From Runella defluvii (GTDB taxonomy: Bacteria; Bacteroidota; Bacteroidia; Cytophagales; Spirosomataceae): a stretch of 64,000 nt of DNA. The translations under genes were made by a program, and so were the position numbers. The DNA lies in contig NZ_JACIBY010000016.1 of assembly GCF_014195535.1 (NCBI RefSeq), positions 1 to 64,000 of the forward strand. Direction: 5' to 3'. The notes beneath the pieces were generated by a model that ran no database searches, was not told where the DNA came from, and worked only from the letters and a program-made list of their open reading frames with translations. Below are positions 9,530 to 19,900 of the stretch, piece by piece; the first letter of the stretch is position 1; each line of letters begins with the position of its first letter.

Positions 9530-12500
9530 ATGAAAACTTTTACTTTCCGTTTTTTGGTGCCCTTCCTATGCTTCATGCCCATGCTATTGCGTAGTCAAAG
9601 AGTGATGGTGACTTGGAATGCCAGTGTCAGCCGTGATTGGAATGTAGCGGCAAACTGGACGCCGAGTGGTGTTCCAACTGCGGACAAAGATGTGGTTATT
9701 GGTTATACGTCAGAAGTAAACTCTCCCATCATTAAGGTGGGAACAGCAGCGGTAGCCAATAGTGTGCAAGTGGAACTTGGGGCTCGATTAACAATTGAAA
9801 GTGGAGCAAGCCTTGCCATTGATGGAGGTAGGCCTTCTCCGTCTCCTTCCGCTTCATTTGTAAATTTAGGTATAGTCGAAAATAGCGGAGTTATTCGAAT
9901 AGACCCATCGAGCAGTAGTGTTTCGTATGGTATCTATACACAAGACGCTGATGCCTTTCCTGGGAAATTTACCAATAAGTCAGGGGGTGAAATTTACATT
10001 GATGGAACTACCAGTGCGGGCTTTGATGCCTACGGTGCGCTGTTTGTCAATGAAGGTAAGGTATTTATTGGAAGCAATAAAACAGTGGGGACGTACGGTT
10101 TATTAAATACAAATGCAGTTGAGAATAAAAATGGGGGAGAAATTTATCTTTATAAGTTTTCAACTACTGGGCTTAACACAGATAGCTTTTCGAATTTTAC
10201 CAATGCTGGAAAAATAGTTATTGATGCTGATAATTTAACTAACTCAACTGGGATTGATAATGATGGTAGTATGACAAACCAGTCAGGTGGAGAAATTTAT
10301 ATTGATGGAGTCGCTAGGTTTGCTTTTTCTCACAAGAAAGGTACTTTTACCAATGCTGGAAAGCTAGTTATAGGTGCCAATGACTTAACGGGTATCCGTG
10401 CTTTCTCAAATAGTGCTGATGCTGTTGTGAATAATACAGGGGGAGAAATTTATATTGATCGATTTACTAGTGGGGGCATTGGGTTGGAAAATTTTGGGAG
10501 TTTTACCAATGCTGGGAAGGTTGTGGTCGGGTCCAATAGTAGCACATCGGGCGGAATTGGCATAAGTAATCAAAGTAGTTTCCTCAATCAGTCAGGGGGG
10601 ACAATTGCTATTGACCGAACTTTGAATAGTGGATTATCAAACGGCAAGGGTACGTTTACAAACGAGGGGAGCATAACAATTGGAGCCAATGCGTTAGTTG
10701 GATTCTATGCTATCTTAAACAGTGCGACGTTTAATGACAACGCAGGGGGGAAGATTTTTCTTGATCAAAGTAGTAGGGCTGGGTTAATGAATGGCTCTTC
10801 TGGTAATTTTACTAATGAGGGTAACCTAGTGATTGGAGCCAATGGTAATGTAGGAGTAGATGGTGTACAAAATGACGCAACTTTCGCTAATAAACCGTGC
10901 GGGGAATTGAGGGTAATGAGGGGTAAATTAGGAAATCTAGCTAATAAAACATTGACCAATACTGGATTGGTGTATGTGGTAAATGAACTAGATAATCAAG
11001 GAACATTTACTAACAACGGAGTGCTTCGTTATGGAACACTTTCGGGGTCAGTGACCAACACCTCCGCTTCGTCAGTCATTGTGAACAGCTACCCCACCAC
11101 GCCCATTTTTAGCTTCGGAGGTTCTTACAATGGCTCTATCAACATTTATTCGGATGAAGCGGCGACTCAATCGGCTGGTACCTTTAGTTTACCCAATAAT
11201 TTTACTCCCTTGACGTCGTTTCCGACGGGCACACGAACGCTTTATGCCAAAATTACCAACGGAGGGTGTAACTTTGTTGTACCTTTTAACTACTTAGTTT
11301 GTAACATTACACTTGTAGCAGGAAGTATCACAAATCCTACTACGTGCGGCGGAAATCAAGGAAGTATTGCTTTCACTACGACTAATTTGCCAAATGGCAC
11401 TAATTATGCACTGAGTTTCACAACGACCTCGACAACCACAAGTCCCAAAAGTGTGAATGTCGCAGGAAACAATTTTACGTTGAGCGGACTTACAGCAGGT
11501 ACCTACAGTAATTTTATGCTTACGGCACTGGGCTGTACTATTCCTCTTACTACCTCAAAGGAATTGACGGATCCTCCGTTGCCAACCGTAACGATCGTCG
11601 GTAACAACAGTCCCATTTGTTCAGGCAAGGACGCTATTTTCACAGTCAAAGGAACCAGCGGTGCTACGCTGACCTATATAATTACAGGACTTGAGGAGGA
11701 CCAAACCCTACTTTTGAATGGAAACAATCAACAGCTGACACTTCCTAATGCTGTTGCCGATGTTAACTTAATCCCCATCGGTATAGCGAAAGATAACTGT
11801 ACTGTGTTTATCGTAGATAATAGTACGGTGACAGTGAACCCTTTACCAACGGCCACGATTTCGGGCGGGACGGCGGTTTGTAAAAATGCTAGTTCACCCA
11901 AAATCACCTTTACAGGAGCGGTGGGGACAGCGCCATACACACTCACGTACAAAATCAACAACGGTTCTGAGCAGTCGATAACGACCACAAACGGTAGCAG
12001 CGTCAGCCTAGATGTACCGACGAATGAATCGGGCACATTTGAGTACATTTTGTTAAGTGTCAAAGATGGTTCATCGACGGCGTGTAGTCAAACGCAAAGT
12101 GGCAGTGCGACAGTGACGGTAAATGCGTTGCCGACAGCAACGATATCGGGAATGACGACGGTATGCCGAAATAGTACTTCACCCAAAATCACTTTTACGG
12201 GGGACAAAGGAACAGCGCCTTATACATTTACCTACAAATTGAACACGGGTTCCGAACAAACCGTAACGACGCAGAATGGAAGTAGCGTAAGCCTAGACGT
12301 ACCGACTGATGCAGTAGGCGAGTTTGTTTATACGTTGATAAGTGTTAAAGATGCAACGACGACGGCGTGTAGCCAAACCCAAAGCGGCAGTGCGACGGTG
12401 ACGGTAAATCCATTGCCGACTGTGACGATAACTGGCACAACGGCGTTATGCCAAAATAGTCAGTCGCCTAACGTTACATTTACGGGTTCAAATGCGACGG

Positions 12501-15500
12501 CACCTTACACGTTTACTTACAAAATCAACGACGGCACTCCCCAAACGGTGAAAACAACGAGTGGCAACAGTGTGACGGTGTCAGTCCCGACGGGTACGGC
12601 GGGCGAGTTTGTGTATAGTTTAGTGAGTGTATTGGAAAGTTCATCGACGGCGTGTAGTCAAACCCAAAGTGGCAGCGCGACAGTGACGGTAAATGCGTTG
12701 CCGACAGCAACGATATCGGGAATGACGACGGTATGCCGAAATAGTACTTCGCCCAAAATCACTTTTACGGGGGACAAAGGAGCAGCGCCTTACACATTTA
12801 CCTACAAATTGAACACGGGTGCCGAACAAACCGTAACGACGCAGAATGGAAGTAGCGTAAGCCTAGACGTACCGACTGATGCAGTAGGCGAGTTTGTTTA
12901 TACGTTGATAAGTGTTAAAGATGCAACGACGACGGCGTGTAGCCAAACCCAAAGCGGCAGTGCTACGGTAACGGTAAATCCATTGCCGACGGCGACGATA
13001 ACTGGCACAACGGCGCTATGCCAAAATAGTCAGTCGCCTAACGTTACATTTACGGGTTCAAATGCGACGGCACCTTACACGTTTACTTACAAAATCAACG
13101 ACGGCACTCCCCAAACGGTGAAAACAACGAGTGGGAACAGTGTGACGGTGTCAGTCCCGACGGGTACGGCGGGCGAGTTTGTGTATAGTTTAGTGAGTGT
13201 ATTGGAAAGTTCATCGACGGCGTGTAGCCAAACGCAAAGTGGTAGTGCGACAGTGACGGTAAATGCGTTGCCGACAGCCACCATTTCGGGCACGACGACG
13301 GTATGCCAAAACGTACAGTCGCCAAGCGTTACATTTACGGGCTCAAATGCGACGGCTCCTTACACGTTTACCTACAAAATCAACGATGGATCCCCCCAAA
13401 CGGTAAAAACAACGAGTGGCAACAGTGTGACGGTGTCAGTCCCTACGGGTACGGCGGGTGTGTTTGTATATAGTTTGGTCAATGTATCGGAAAGTTCATC
13501 GACAACTTGTAACCAAACCCAAAGCGGCAGTGCGACGGTAACGGTGAATCCGTTGCCAACTGCCACAATAACTGGCACAACGGCGCTATGCCAAAATAGT
13601 CAGTCGCCTAACGTTACATTTACGGGTTCAAATGCGACGGCACCTTATACGTTTACTTACAAAATCAACGACGGTACTCCCCAAACGGTGAAAACAACGA
13701 GTGGCAACAGTGCGACGGTATCAGTCCCGACGAGTACGGCGGGCGAGTTCGTGTATAGTTTAGTGAGCGTATCGGAAAGTTCATCGACGGCGTGTAGCCA
13801 AACCCAAAGTGGCAGCGCAACAGTGACGGTGAATCCGTTACCGACAGCGACGATTTCGGGCACGACGACGGTATGCCAAAACGTACAGTCGCCAAGCGTT
13901 ACATTTACGGGCTCAAATGCGACGGCTCCTTACACGTTTACCTACAAAATCAACGATGGATCTCCCCAAACGGTGAAAACAACGAGTGGCAACAGTGTGA
14001 CGGTGTCAGTCCCGACGGGTACGGCGGGTGTGTTTGTATATAGTTTGGTTAATGTATCGGAAAGTTCATCGACAACTTGTAACCAAACTCAAAGCGGCAG
14101 TGCGACGGTAACGGTCAATCCGTTGCCAACTGCCACAATAACTGGCACAACGGCGCTATGCCAAAATAGTCAGTCGCCTAACGTTACATTTACGGGTTCA
14201 AATGCGACGGCACCTTATACGTTTACTTACAAAATCAACGATGGCACTCCGCAAACGGTGAAAACAACGAGTGGCAACAGTGCGACGGTGTCAGTCTCGA
14301 CGGGCACGGCGGGCGAGTTTGTGTATAGTTTAGTGAGTGTATCGGAAAGTTCATCGACAACTTGTAGTCAAATCCAAAGTGGCAGCGCAACAGTGACGGT
14401 GAATCCGTTACCGACAGCCACCATTTCGGGAACGACGACGGTGTGTCAAAATGGAGCATCGCCCTCCGTGACTTTCACGGGTGCAAATGCAACGGCTCCT
14501 TACACGTTTACCTATAAAATCAATGATGGCGCAGCCCAAACGGTGAAAACCGTTAGCGGAAATAGTGTAGCAGTAGCTATTCCAACCGATGTGTTTGGAG
14601 TGTTTAAGTATAGTTTAGTAAGTGTGTCGGAAAGCTCATCAACGAGTTGTAGCCAAGCCCAAGGTGGTAGTGTGGAAATAAAAATACAAAGCAAACCAAC
14701 AATTACGTTAGCAACGCTCCAACAAACCTTGAACGAAGGCAACAGCCAGACGCTCTGCGATATAGATGCGAATCCAGTGAATAACCTACAGTTTACGGTT
14801 ACAACGGGGTGCGTCGTAGGCGCTCCCGTCTGGCGAGTGCAAGTGGGAAATGGAGCATGGAGCGACTGGTCAACCAATCCACCAGTTTCTCAACCTTCCA
14901 ATAACCAACTTCACCGCTACCAAGCGGCCTGCGATGCCAGTTGCCCTAGTACGTACACGAGTGCGATTGAAGTAAAGATTAATTACCGTGCCTCAACGCC
15001 CCAGCAAGTGTCTTTGATAGCGGATGGAATTACGGTAATTGAAGGCGAAAGCAAAGATATATGTAATGTGGAAGGCAATGCCTTGACGTTTAGTGCGACT
15101 TGTGCGTCGGGTGAGGTTGTGATTTACTCAGTGGACGGAGGAGATTACAGCAGCATTGTTCCTTTGCAATTAGTGGATGGTCAATTCCACAATTACCGCG
15201 TCCGCTGCCGTAAATCAGATGGTACGCTTTCGTGCATCGAAACGGAGTCAGGAGTAATGAGAATTCGAATAAACAGTGTTGGCCAGGCTCCCGTGGCAAG
15301 TTTAAACGTGACAAATGGGTGTGGAACGCCCGTGGCGTTTAGCGGTACGGCCAGTTGCGGTAGTTTGGCGATAGTCTGGTACAATGCGTCAACTAACGCG
15401 GCGCTACTTGCCTTTCCAAGTCAAACGCCCAACGAAACGACCTCGTATTACGCTCGTTGCCAAGCGGGTGGTGGTTGTTTGAGTGAAAAAAGCAATACAG

Positions 15501-16657
15501 TGACTTATACCGTGATACCCGTGAATGTAACGCCTGTGGTGAGTGTAAGTGCCGAAGTAGTTTGTACGGGCGTGGAAGTGACGGTCTCAACGACCTGTCC
15601 TGCGGGTGCTAAAGCAGTTTGGAATACGGGGGTGGAAGGGCCTAGTTTTACGATTGGTTACTCAAACGTAACTCGTCAGCGTTTCACGGCTTTTTGCAAG
15701 TATGAAAACGGTTGCCAGAGCGGAATAAGTGCGGCAAAAGAAGTGAGTTGGAAAGCCTTTGAATTAACGCTGATTAACATTGGCGAAAGCAAATCAGCCA
15801 TAAAGTCTAACGACCGCGCGGCGTGGAGTAGCCAATTTATCACCCGAGACGGTGGCCCTGAATTGGAGCAAAGCACGCAGCAAAATCCGACCTTGTATTA
15901 CGTAGAAAATGCCAACAAACTAGCTCCACGTTACTGGACAATCAACGTGGATGCTTGCGCCTTGGGGACGAATGGCTCGTTGACCTTCGACATGTTGGCG
16001 ACGCCCGAAATGGGCGTACTTCGCTCATTTAATACCCACGAAAACAACGCACCCTACTTTATGTATGCCAACCGTGACGGCTGGACGGAATTGTACGCGC
16101 AAAACCATCCAGCCTACGGTTTTTACCAAGACAACGGAGTGGGGGGAAACGTATATGATTCTGGGTTACCGAAAGGTTTGTACAAATTGGGTATTCGTTA
16201 TTGGGATATGAAAGGCTGGGGCAGTATCTATCCATCGACGCGGAAACCTCAGGGCAACGTGTTGGCCTATCAAGAATACTGGTTTAGAATCCAGTCGAAA
16301 GACGGAGTAGGAGTAGGTGCGGCGCGTGCAGCTGAGAGTGGGGAGCAAGTGGCAAAGGGCGAAGGGCAAGTTGTTTCGGATAACGGACAACTGATAACCG
16401 ATAATAGCGCCATCGCTACCGTTCTGCCTAACCCAGTTTCAAATGTACTTCGCTTGAAACTGCAAGAGAGCAAAGGGCTAGTAGTGCAAACTTCGTTGAC
16501 TGATGCCTCAGGACGGGCAATTTTACATCGTCAATTTGTGCCCGAAACCAACACGCACCAAGAGGATTTTGGGGTAAGTGAGCTGCCGAAGGGAATGTAT
16601 TTCTTGCAGGTAAAATCAGAACGTACCCAAAGCACTTTAAAGATTATTAAGCTTTAA
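9530..16657 (+). CDS. Giant T9SS-secreted beta-helix/Ig-repeat protein A2
   Basis: The protein has 2375 aa from ATG 9530, which begins a typical signal peptide (MKTFTFRFLVPFLCFMPMLL, then RSQ). An in-frame ATG at 9482 would put 16 polar residues in front of it. A head starting TWNASVSRDWNVAANW resembles cell-surface proteins with beta-helix leaders. Residues ~110-510 are imperfect ~60-aa repeats with FTNAGKIVI and GGEIYIDG, likely a right-handed beta-helix. Two or three Ig-like units follow, then ten 95-aa Ig-like units (nt 11840-14689). The common C-terminal cassette lies at nt 14690-16320 and the T9SS type A sorting domain (ATVLPNPVSNVLRLK) at 16410-16657. It is expected to be exported and anchored or released at the cell surface. 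No enzyme signature is visible, so adhesion is the best guess. It shares its upstream element with TPR regulator B. Confidence 0.92.
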   Translation: MKTFTFRFLVPFLCFMPMLLRSQRVMVTWNASVSRDWNVAANWTPSGVPTADKDVVIGYTSEVNSPIIKVGTAAVANSVQVELGARLTIESGASLAIDGGRPSPSPSASFVNLGIVENSGVIRIDPSSSSVSYGIYTQDADAFPGKFTNKSGGEIYIDGTTSAGFDAYGALFVNEGKVFIGSNKTVGTYGLLNTNAVENKNGGEIYLYKFSTTGLNTDSFSNFTNAGKIVIDADNLTNSTGIDNDGSMTNQSGGEIYIDGVARFAFSHKKGTFTNAGKLVIGANDLTGIRAFSNSADAVVNNTGGEIYIDRFTSGGIGLENFGSFTNAGKVVVGSNSSTSGGIGISNQSSFLNQSGGTIAIDRTLNSGLSNGKGTFTNEGSITIGANALVGFYAILNSATFNDNAGGKIFLDQSSRAGLMNGSSGNFTNEGNLVIGANGNVGVDGVQNDATFANKPCGELRVMRGKLGNLANKTLTNTGLVYVVNELDNQGTFTNNGVLRYGTLSGSVTNTSASSVIVNSYPTTPIFSFGGSYNGSINIYSDEAATQSAGTFSLPNNFTPLTSFPTGTRTLYAKITNGGCNFVVPFNYLVCNITLVAGSITNPTTCGGNQGSIAFTTTNLPNGTNYALSFTTTSTTTSPKSVNVAGNNFTLSGLTAGTYSNFMLTALGCTIPLTTSKELTDPPLPTVTIVGNNSPICSGKDAIFTVKGTSGATLTYIITGLEEDQTLLLNGNNQQLTLPNAVADVNLIPIGIAKDNCTVFIVDNSTVTVNPLPTATISGGTAVCKNASSPKITFTGAVGTAPYTLTYKINNGSEQSITTTNGSSVSLDVPTNESGTFEYILLSVKDGSSTACSQTQSGSATVTVNALPTATISGMTTVCRNSTSPKITFTGDKGTAPYTFTYKLNTGSEQTVTTQNGSSVSLDVPTDAVGEFVYTLISVKDATTTACSQTQSGSATVTVNPLPTVTITGTTALCQNSQSPNVTFTGSNATAPYTFTYKINDGTPQTVKTTSGNSVTVSVPTGTAGEFVYSLVSVLESSSTACSQTQSGSATVTVNALPTATISGMTTVCRNSTSPKITFTGDKGAAPYTFTYKLNTGAEQTVTTQNGSSVSLDVPTDAVGEFVYTLISVKDATTTACSQTQSGSATVTVNPLPTATITGTTALCQNSQSPNVTFTGSNATAPYTFTYKINDGTPQTVKTTSGNSVTVSVPTGTAGEFVYSLVSVLESSSTACSQTQSGSATVTVNALPTATISGTTTVCQNVQSPSVTFTGSNATAPYTFTYKINDGSPQTVKTTSGNSVTVSVPTGTAGVFVYSLVNVSESSSTTCNQTQSGSATVTVNPLPTATITGTTALCQNSQSPNVTFTGSNATAPYTFTYKINDGTPQTVKTTSGNSATVSVPTSTAGEFVYSLVSVSESSSTACSQTQSGSATVTVNPLPTATISGTTTVCQNVQSPSVTFTGSNATAPYTFTYKINDGSPQTVKTTSGNSVTVSVPTGTAGVFVYSLVNVSESSSTTCNQTQSGSATVTVNPLPTATITGTTALCQNSQSPNVTFTGSNATAPYTFTYKINDGTPQTVKTTSGNSATVSVSTGTAGEFVYSLVSVSESSSTTCSQIQSGSATVTVNPLPTATISGTTTVCQNGASPSVTFTGANATAPYTFTYKINDGAAQTVKTVSGNSVAVAIPTDVFGVFKYSLVSVSESSSTSCSQAQGGSVEIKIQSKPTITLATLQQTLNEGNSQTLCDIDANPVNNLQFTVTTGCVVGAPVWRVQVGNGAWSDWSTNPPVSQPSNNQLHRYQAACDASCPSTYTSAIEVKINYRASTPQQVSLIADGITVIEGESKDICNVEGNALTFSATCASGEVVIYSVDGGDYSSIVPLQLVDGQFHNYRVRCRKSDGTLSCIETESGVMRIRINSVGQAPVASLNVTNGCGTPVAFSGTASCGSLAIVWYNASTNAALLAFPSQTPNETTSYYARCQAGGGCLSEKSNTVTYTVIPVNVTPVVSVSAEVVCTGVEVTVSTTCPAGAKAVWNTGVEGPSFTIGYSNVTRQRFTAFCKYENGCQSGISAAKEVSWKAFELTLINIGESKSAIKSNDRAAWSSQFITRDGGPELEQSTQQNPTLYYVENANKLAPRYWTINVDACALGTNGSLTFDMLATPEMGVLRSFNTHENNAPYFMYANRDGWTELYAQNHPAYGFYQDNGVGGNVYDSGLPKGLYKLGIRYWDMKGWGSIYPSTRKPQGNVLAYQEYWFRIQSKDGVGVGAARAAESGEQVAKGEGQVVSDNGQLITDNSAIATVLPNPVSNVLRLKLQESKGLVVQTSLTDASGRAILHRQFVPETNTHQEDFGVSELPKGMYFLQVKSERTQSTLKIIKL
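11840..14689 (+). repeat. 10-copy 285-bp tandem array in A2
   Basis: Each unit encodes 95 aa (LPTATISGTT, APYTFTYKIN, SSTACSQTQSGSATVTVN). Two unit classes alternate (TALCQNSQSPNVTF versus TTVCRNSTSPKITF or TTVCQNVQSPSVTF), giving a 570-bp higher-order period. The same unit type forms the array of A6 about 43 kb away. Confidence 0.95.
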
Positions 16658-16694
16658 ACAAGATTAGCTTCAGACAATTTTAGAGGTATTTATT

Positions 16695-16734
16695 CACGAA
16701 AAGGCACCGATAGAGATTTCGGTGCCTTTTCGTG
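16695..16734 (+). terminator. Terminator hairpin after A2
   Basis: There is a perfect 16-bp stem (16695-16710 with 16719-16734, cacgaaaaggcaccga) and an 8-nt loop. The right arm itself contains TTTT, and a short T-rich tail follows. Confidence 0.8.
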
Positions 16735-16778
16735 TTATTGGGTTTTAGAAGGCTGAGGCACTCGTTCTTTTCAATACT

Positions 16779-16818
16779 GGTTAGATATTTAGTGTACGGT
16801 TAGATGGGTTTGGTGTAC
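16779..16818 (+). promoter_or_regulatory. Tandem direct repeat upstream of A3
   Basis: GGTTAGAT-n5-GTGTAC (16779-16797) is followed at once by GGTTAGAT-n7-GTGTAC (16798-16818). The GTGTAC parts are 21 bp apart. The repeat sits some 37 bp upstream of a good promoter match, so it is a candidate activator site, with no visible relation to the other elements here. Confidence 0.4.
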
Positions 16819-16854
16819 AAAAAAAGGTAGTTCATGGATTGTAACTTTTTCTTC

Positions 16855-16886
16855 TTGCATATCTGTTGTTAATAGACATATATTTG
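16855..16886 (+). promoter_or_regulatory. Candidate Bacteroidota sigma promoter of A3
   Basis: TTG (16855-16857), a 21-nt spacer and TATATTTG (16879-16886) match the published TTG / TAnnTTTG form of Bacteroidota housekeeping promoters. It lies about 70 bp before the A3 ATG. Confidence 0.55.
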
Positions 16887-16955
16887 TTGGATATATTGCT
16901 TTAAAATGGTATATATTTTTTTCTTAAAAAATTGTTTTATTCTCATTTTTTAACT

Positions 16956-19900
16956 ATGTCCAAATTTTACTTGCGTGTATTTTGGTATCTGGTATTTTGC
17001 TGCTTATTAGGCATGGCACAAGCTCAGACTACAACTCAACAATCATCCAATTCCTCGGCTAGAGCGGCTGCGACTTGTACGTTTACTCCCAAGAATATTA
17101 CAGTAACCTCTGTAAAGTGTATTTCGGCAGGAGCATATGTTCCAAATGGACAAACAAATGGAACGTATACTTGGGTTAGTACGCCAATACCCTCTAAAGC
17201 GATTTATTGGAATAACACAGAGGCAAGATGGGAAATATCGTATTATGGCCTTCCTGTCGCATTCAATACAACTGGATCAATAACAAATCTCCCATGTTCA
17301 AACTGGCAAACAGAGGGGACTGAAGATGAAAACTGTGGTAGCATTTCTTTATCGGGCGGTTGTGGCTCATTAGTGGCTCAGACGGTTGCGCCAGCCGCAA
17401 GTATTGCTGCTAATCCTGGTACAACGATTAATGCAGGGACAAGCGTTACGTTTACAGCTACCCCTACCAATGGCGGTACAACTCCCTCCTACCAGTGGAA
17501 GAAGAATAATACAAATGTAGGAACCAATAGTGCGACCTACTCAGACGCTACTTTGGCAAACGGAGATAAAATTAAGGTGGTGATCACCAGTAGCGATGGC
17601 TGTGCCTCACCTTCGACAGCCACTAGTAATGAGCTTACGATGACGGTAAATGCGGTTCCAGCGGCTTTGTGTATTACAACGGAGTGTACGGGGGTAAGTG
17701 GAAATTATACCAAAGGAAGTGATTATAATGGTCGTCCTACCTATACTAGAGGCGGTTACTCCATTTTTCAAGCAGACCAAAGCTGGTTTTTAGTTTCTGG
17801 TGAAGTGGGCAATCGTACCGATATTGTGTACGAAGCACTTTCTACAGCTCAAGTACCCCCTACTGTGGGTTGGGGAAGCAATATTTGTGAAGACATTGAC
17901 ATTACAATCGACTTGGCGGCTTGCCCATGCGTGAATCCAACGGCGTTTACCGTATCAGGCGGTGGAAGTTATTGCGCTGGTGGAACGGGTAACTTTACGG
18001 TTTCTTTGAGTAATTCAGAAACGGGAATTAATTATCAATTGAAAAATGGTAGTAACAACGTTGGCCCTTCCAAAGCAGGAACGGGTGCTGGGCTTGCGTT
18101 TGAAAATGTCTCTGATGCAGGAACTTACACTGTGGTGGCTACCCGTGTAGTGGGTGGTTGTTCTGTTACCATGACAGGAAGTGCGACAGTGTCAGTTATT
18201 AGCCTTCCAAGTTCGTTTAACGTCACAGGCGGCGGTCCATATTGTGCAGGAAGTGCAGGTTCTGAAGTGGGGTTAGCGAGTTCACAAACGGGCGTAAATT
18301 ATCAACTCAAGAAAGGCGGAAACAATGTAGGAAGTGCGGTAGAAGGAACGGGCAATGTTATTTCTTTTGGTAACCAAACAGAAGCAGGTACCTATACTGT
18401 AGTAGCGACCACAGCAACAGGAGGTTGTACTTCGACCATGGGAGGCAATGCAGTTGTGAGTGTGATAACCTTGCCGACAACTTTTACAGTTACAGGTGGT
18501 GGCAGCTTCTGTTCGGGCGGAACAGGTGTAGTAGTTGGCCTGAGTGGTTCGGAGTCTGGCGTAAGTTACCAACTAAAGAAAGGCGGAACAAATGTAGGAA
18601 GTGTCGTACCAGGTACAGGCAGTGCGCTTTCGTTTGGTTTGCAGATAGCCTCTGGAACTTACACAGTGGAAGCCTCGAAAGCAGGGGCAAGCCCAGCGCG
18701 CATTGGTGTGGGAGCAGGGGCTCCACCAACAGCTACCACGTGTACGCAAGCGATGACAGGGAGTGTGGCCGTAACGGTGATTAGTTTACCGACGGCGTAC
18801 AACGTGACAGGCGGTGGTCCTTACTGTGCAGGAAATGGAGGTTCGGTAGTAGGTTTGGCGAGTTCGCAAACGGGGGTAAACTATCAATTGAAGAAAGATG
18901 GTAGCAATGTAGGCAGTGTCGTTGCAGGGACAGGTAGTGCGTTACCGTTTGGGAATCAAACGGGAGCAGGCATCTATACGGTAGAAGCCACCACAGCTAC
19001 GGGCGGTTGTGTTGCCAGTATGAGCGGTAACGTGGCGGTGAGTGTAGTGACTCTACCCGTGACCTTTACTGTGACAGGTGGGGGCAGCTACTGTTCGGGT
19101 GGAACAGGGGTATTGGTTGGCTTGAGTGGTTCGGAATCTGGCGTAAGTTACCAATTGAAGAAAGGCGGTAATAATGTCGGCAGTTTGGTAGCAGGTACAG
19201 GTAGTTCGCTTTCGTTTGGGGTGCAGACGGGAGGAGGCACTTACACGGTGGAAGCCTCGAAGGTAGGCGGTAGTCCGACGCCAGTGCGTATAGGAGGTGC
19301 TGCCGCGCCTACGCCAAGTACGACCACGTGTACGCAAGCGATGACAGGGAGTGTGGACGTAACAGTGATTAGTTTACCAACGGCTTACAGCGTGATAGGT
19401 GGCGGTCCAATTTGCCCAGGCGACGCAGGGGTGCCTATCAGTTTGACTGGTTCACAGACAGGGGTCAATTACCAATTGAAGAAAGATGGTAGCAATGTAG
19501 GCAGTGTTGTAGCAGGGACGGGTAGCGCGATTTCGTTTGGGAATCAAACGGTAGCAGGAGTTTATACAGTCGGAGCTACTACTGCAACGGGTGGTTGCGA
19601 ATCGATGATGATTAGCAATCAGATGGTTATTGTAAAATCAGCCCCCGCAGCTTTCAGCGTAACAGGGGGAGGTAATTTCTGTCAAGGTGGAGTGGGAGTA
19701 TTAGTAGGTTTGAGCGGTTCAGAATCGGGGGTTACCTACCAATTAAAGAAAGACAATGAAGTCATTGGAAGTGCTGTAACAGGAACAGGAAGCACCATTT
19801 CGTTCGGTAGTCAAGTAAGTACGGGTACATATACGGTAATAGCGACAAAAACGGCCACTTCTTGTACGAGCAATATGACGAGTAGCGCAGTGGTAGCCTA

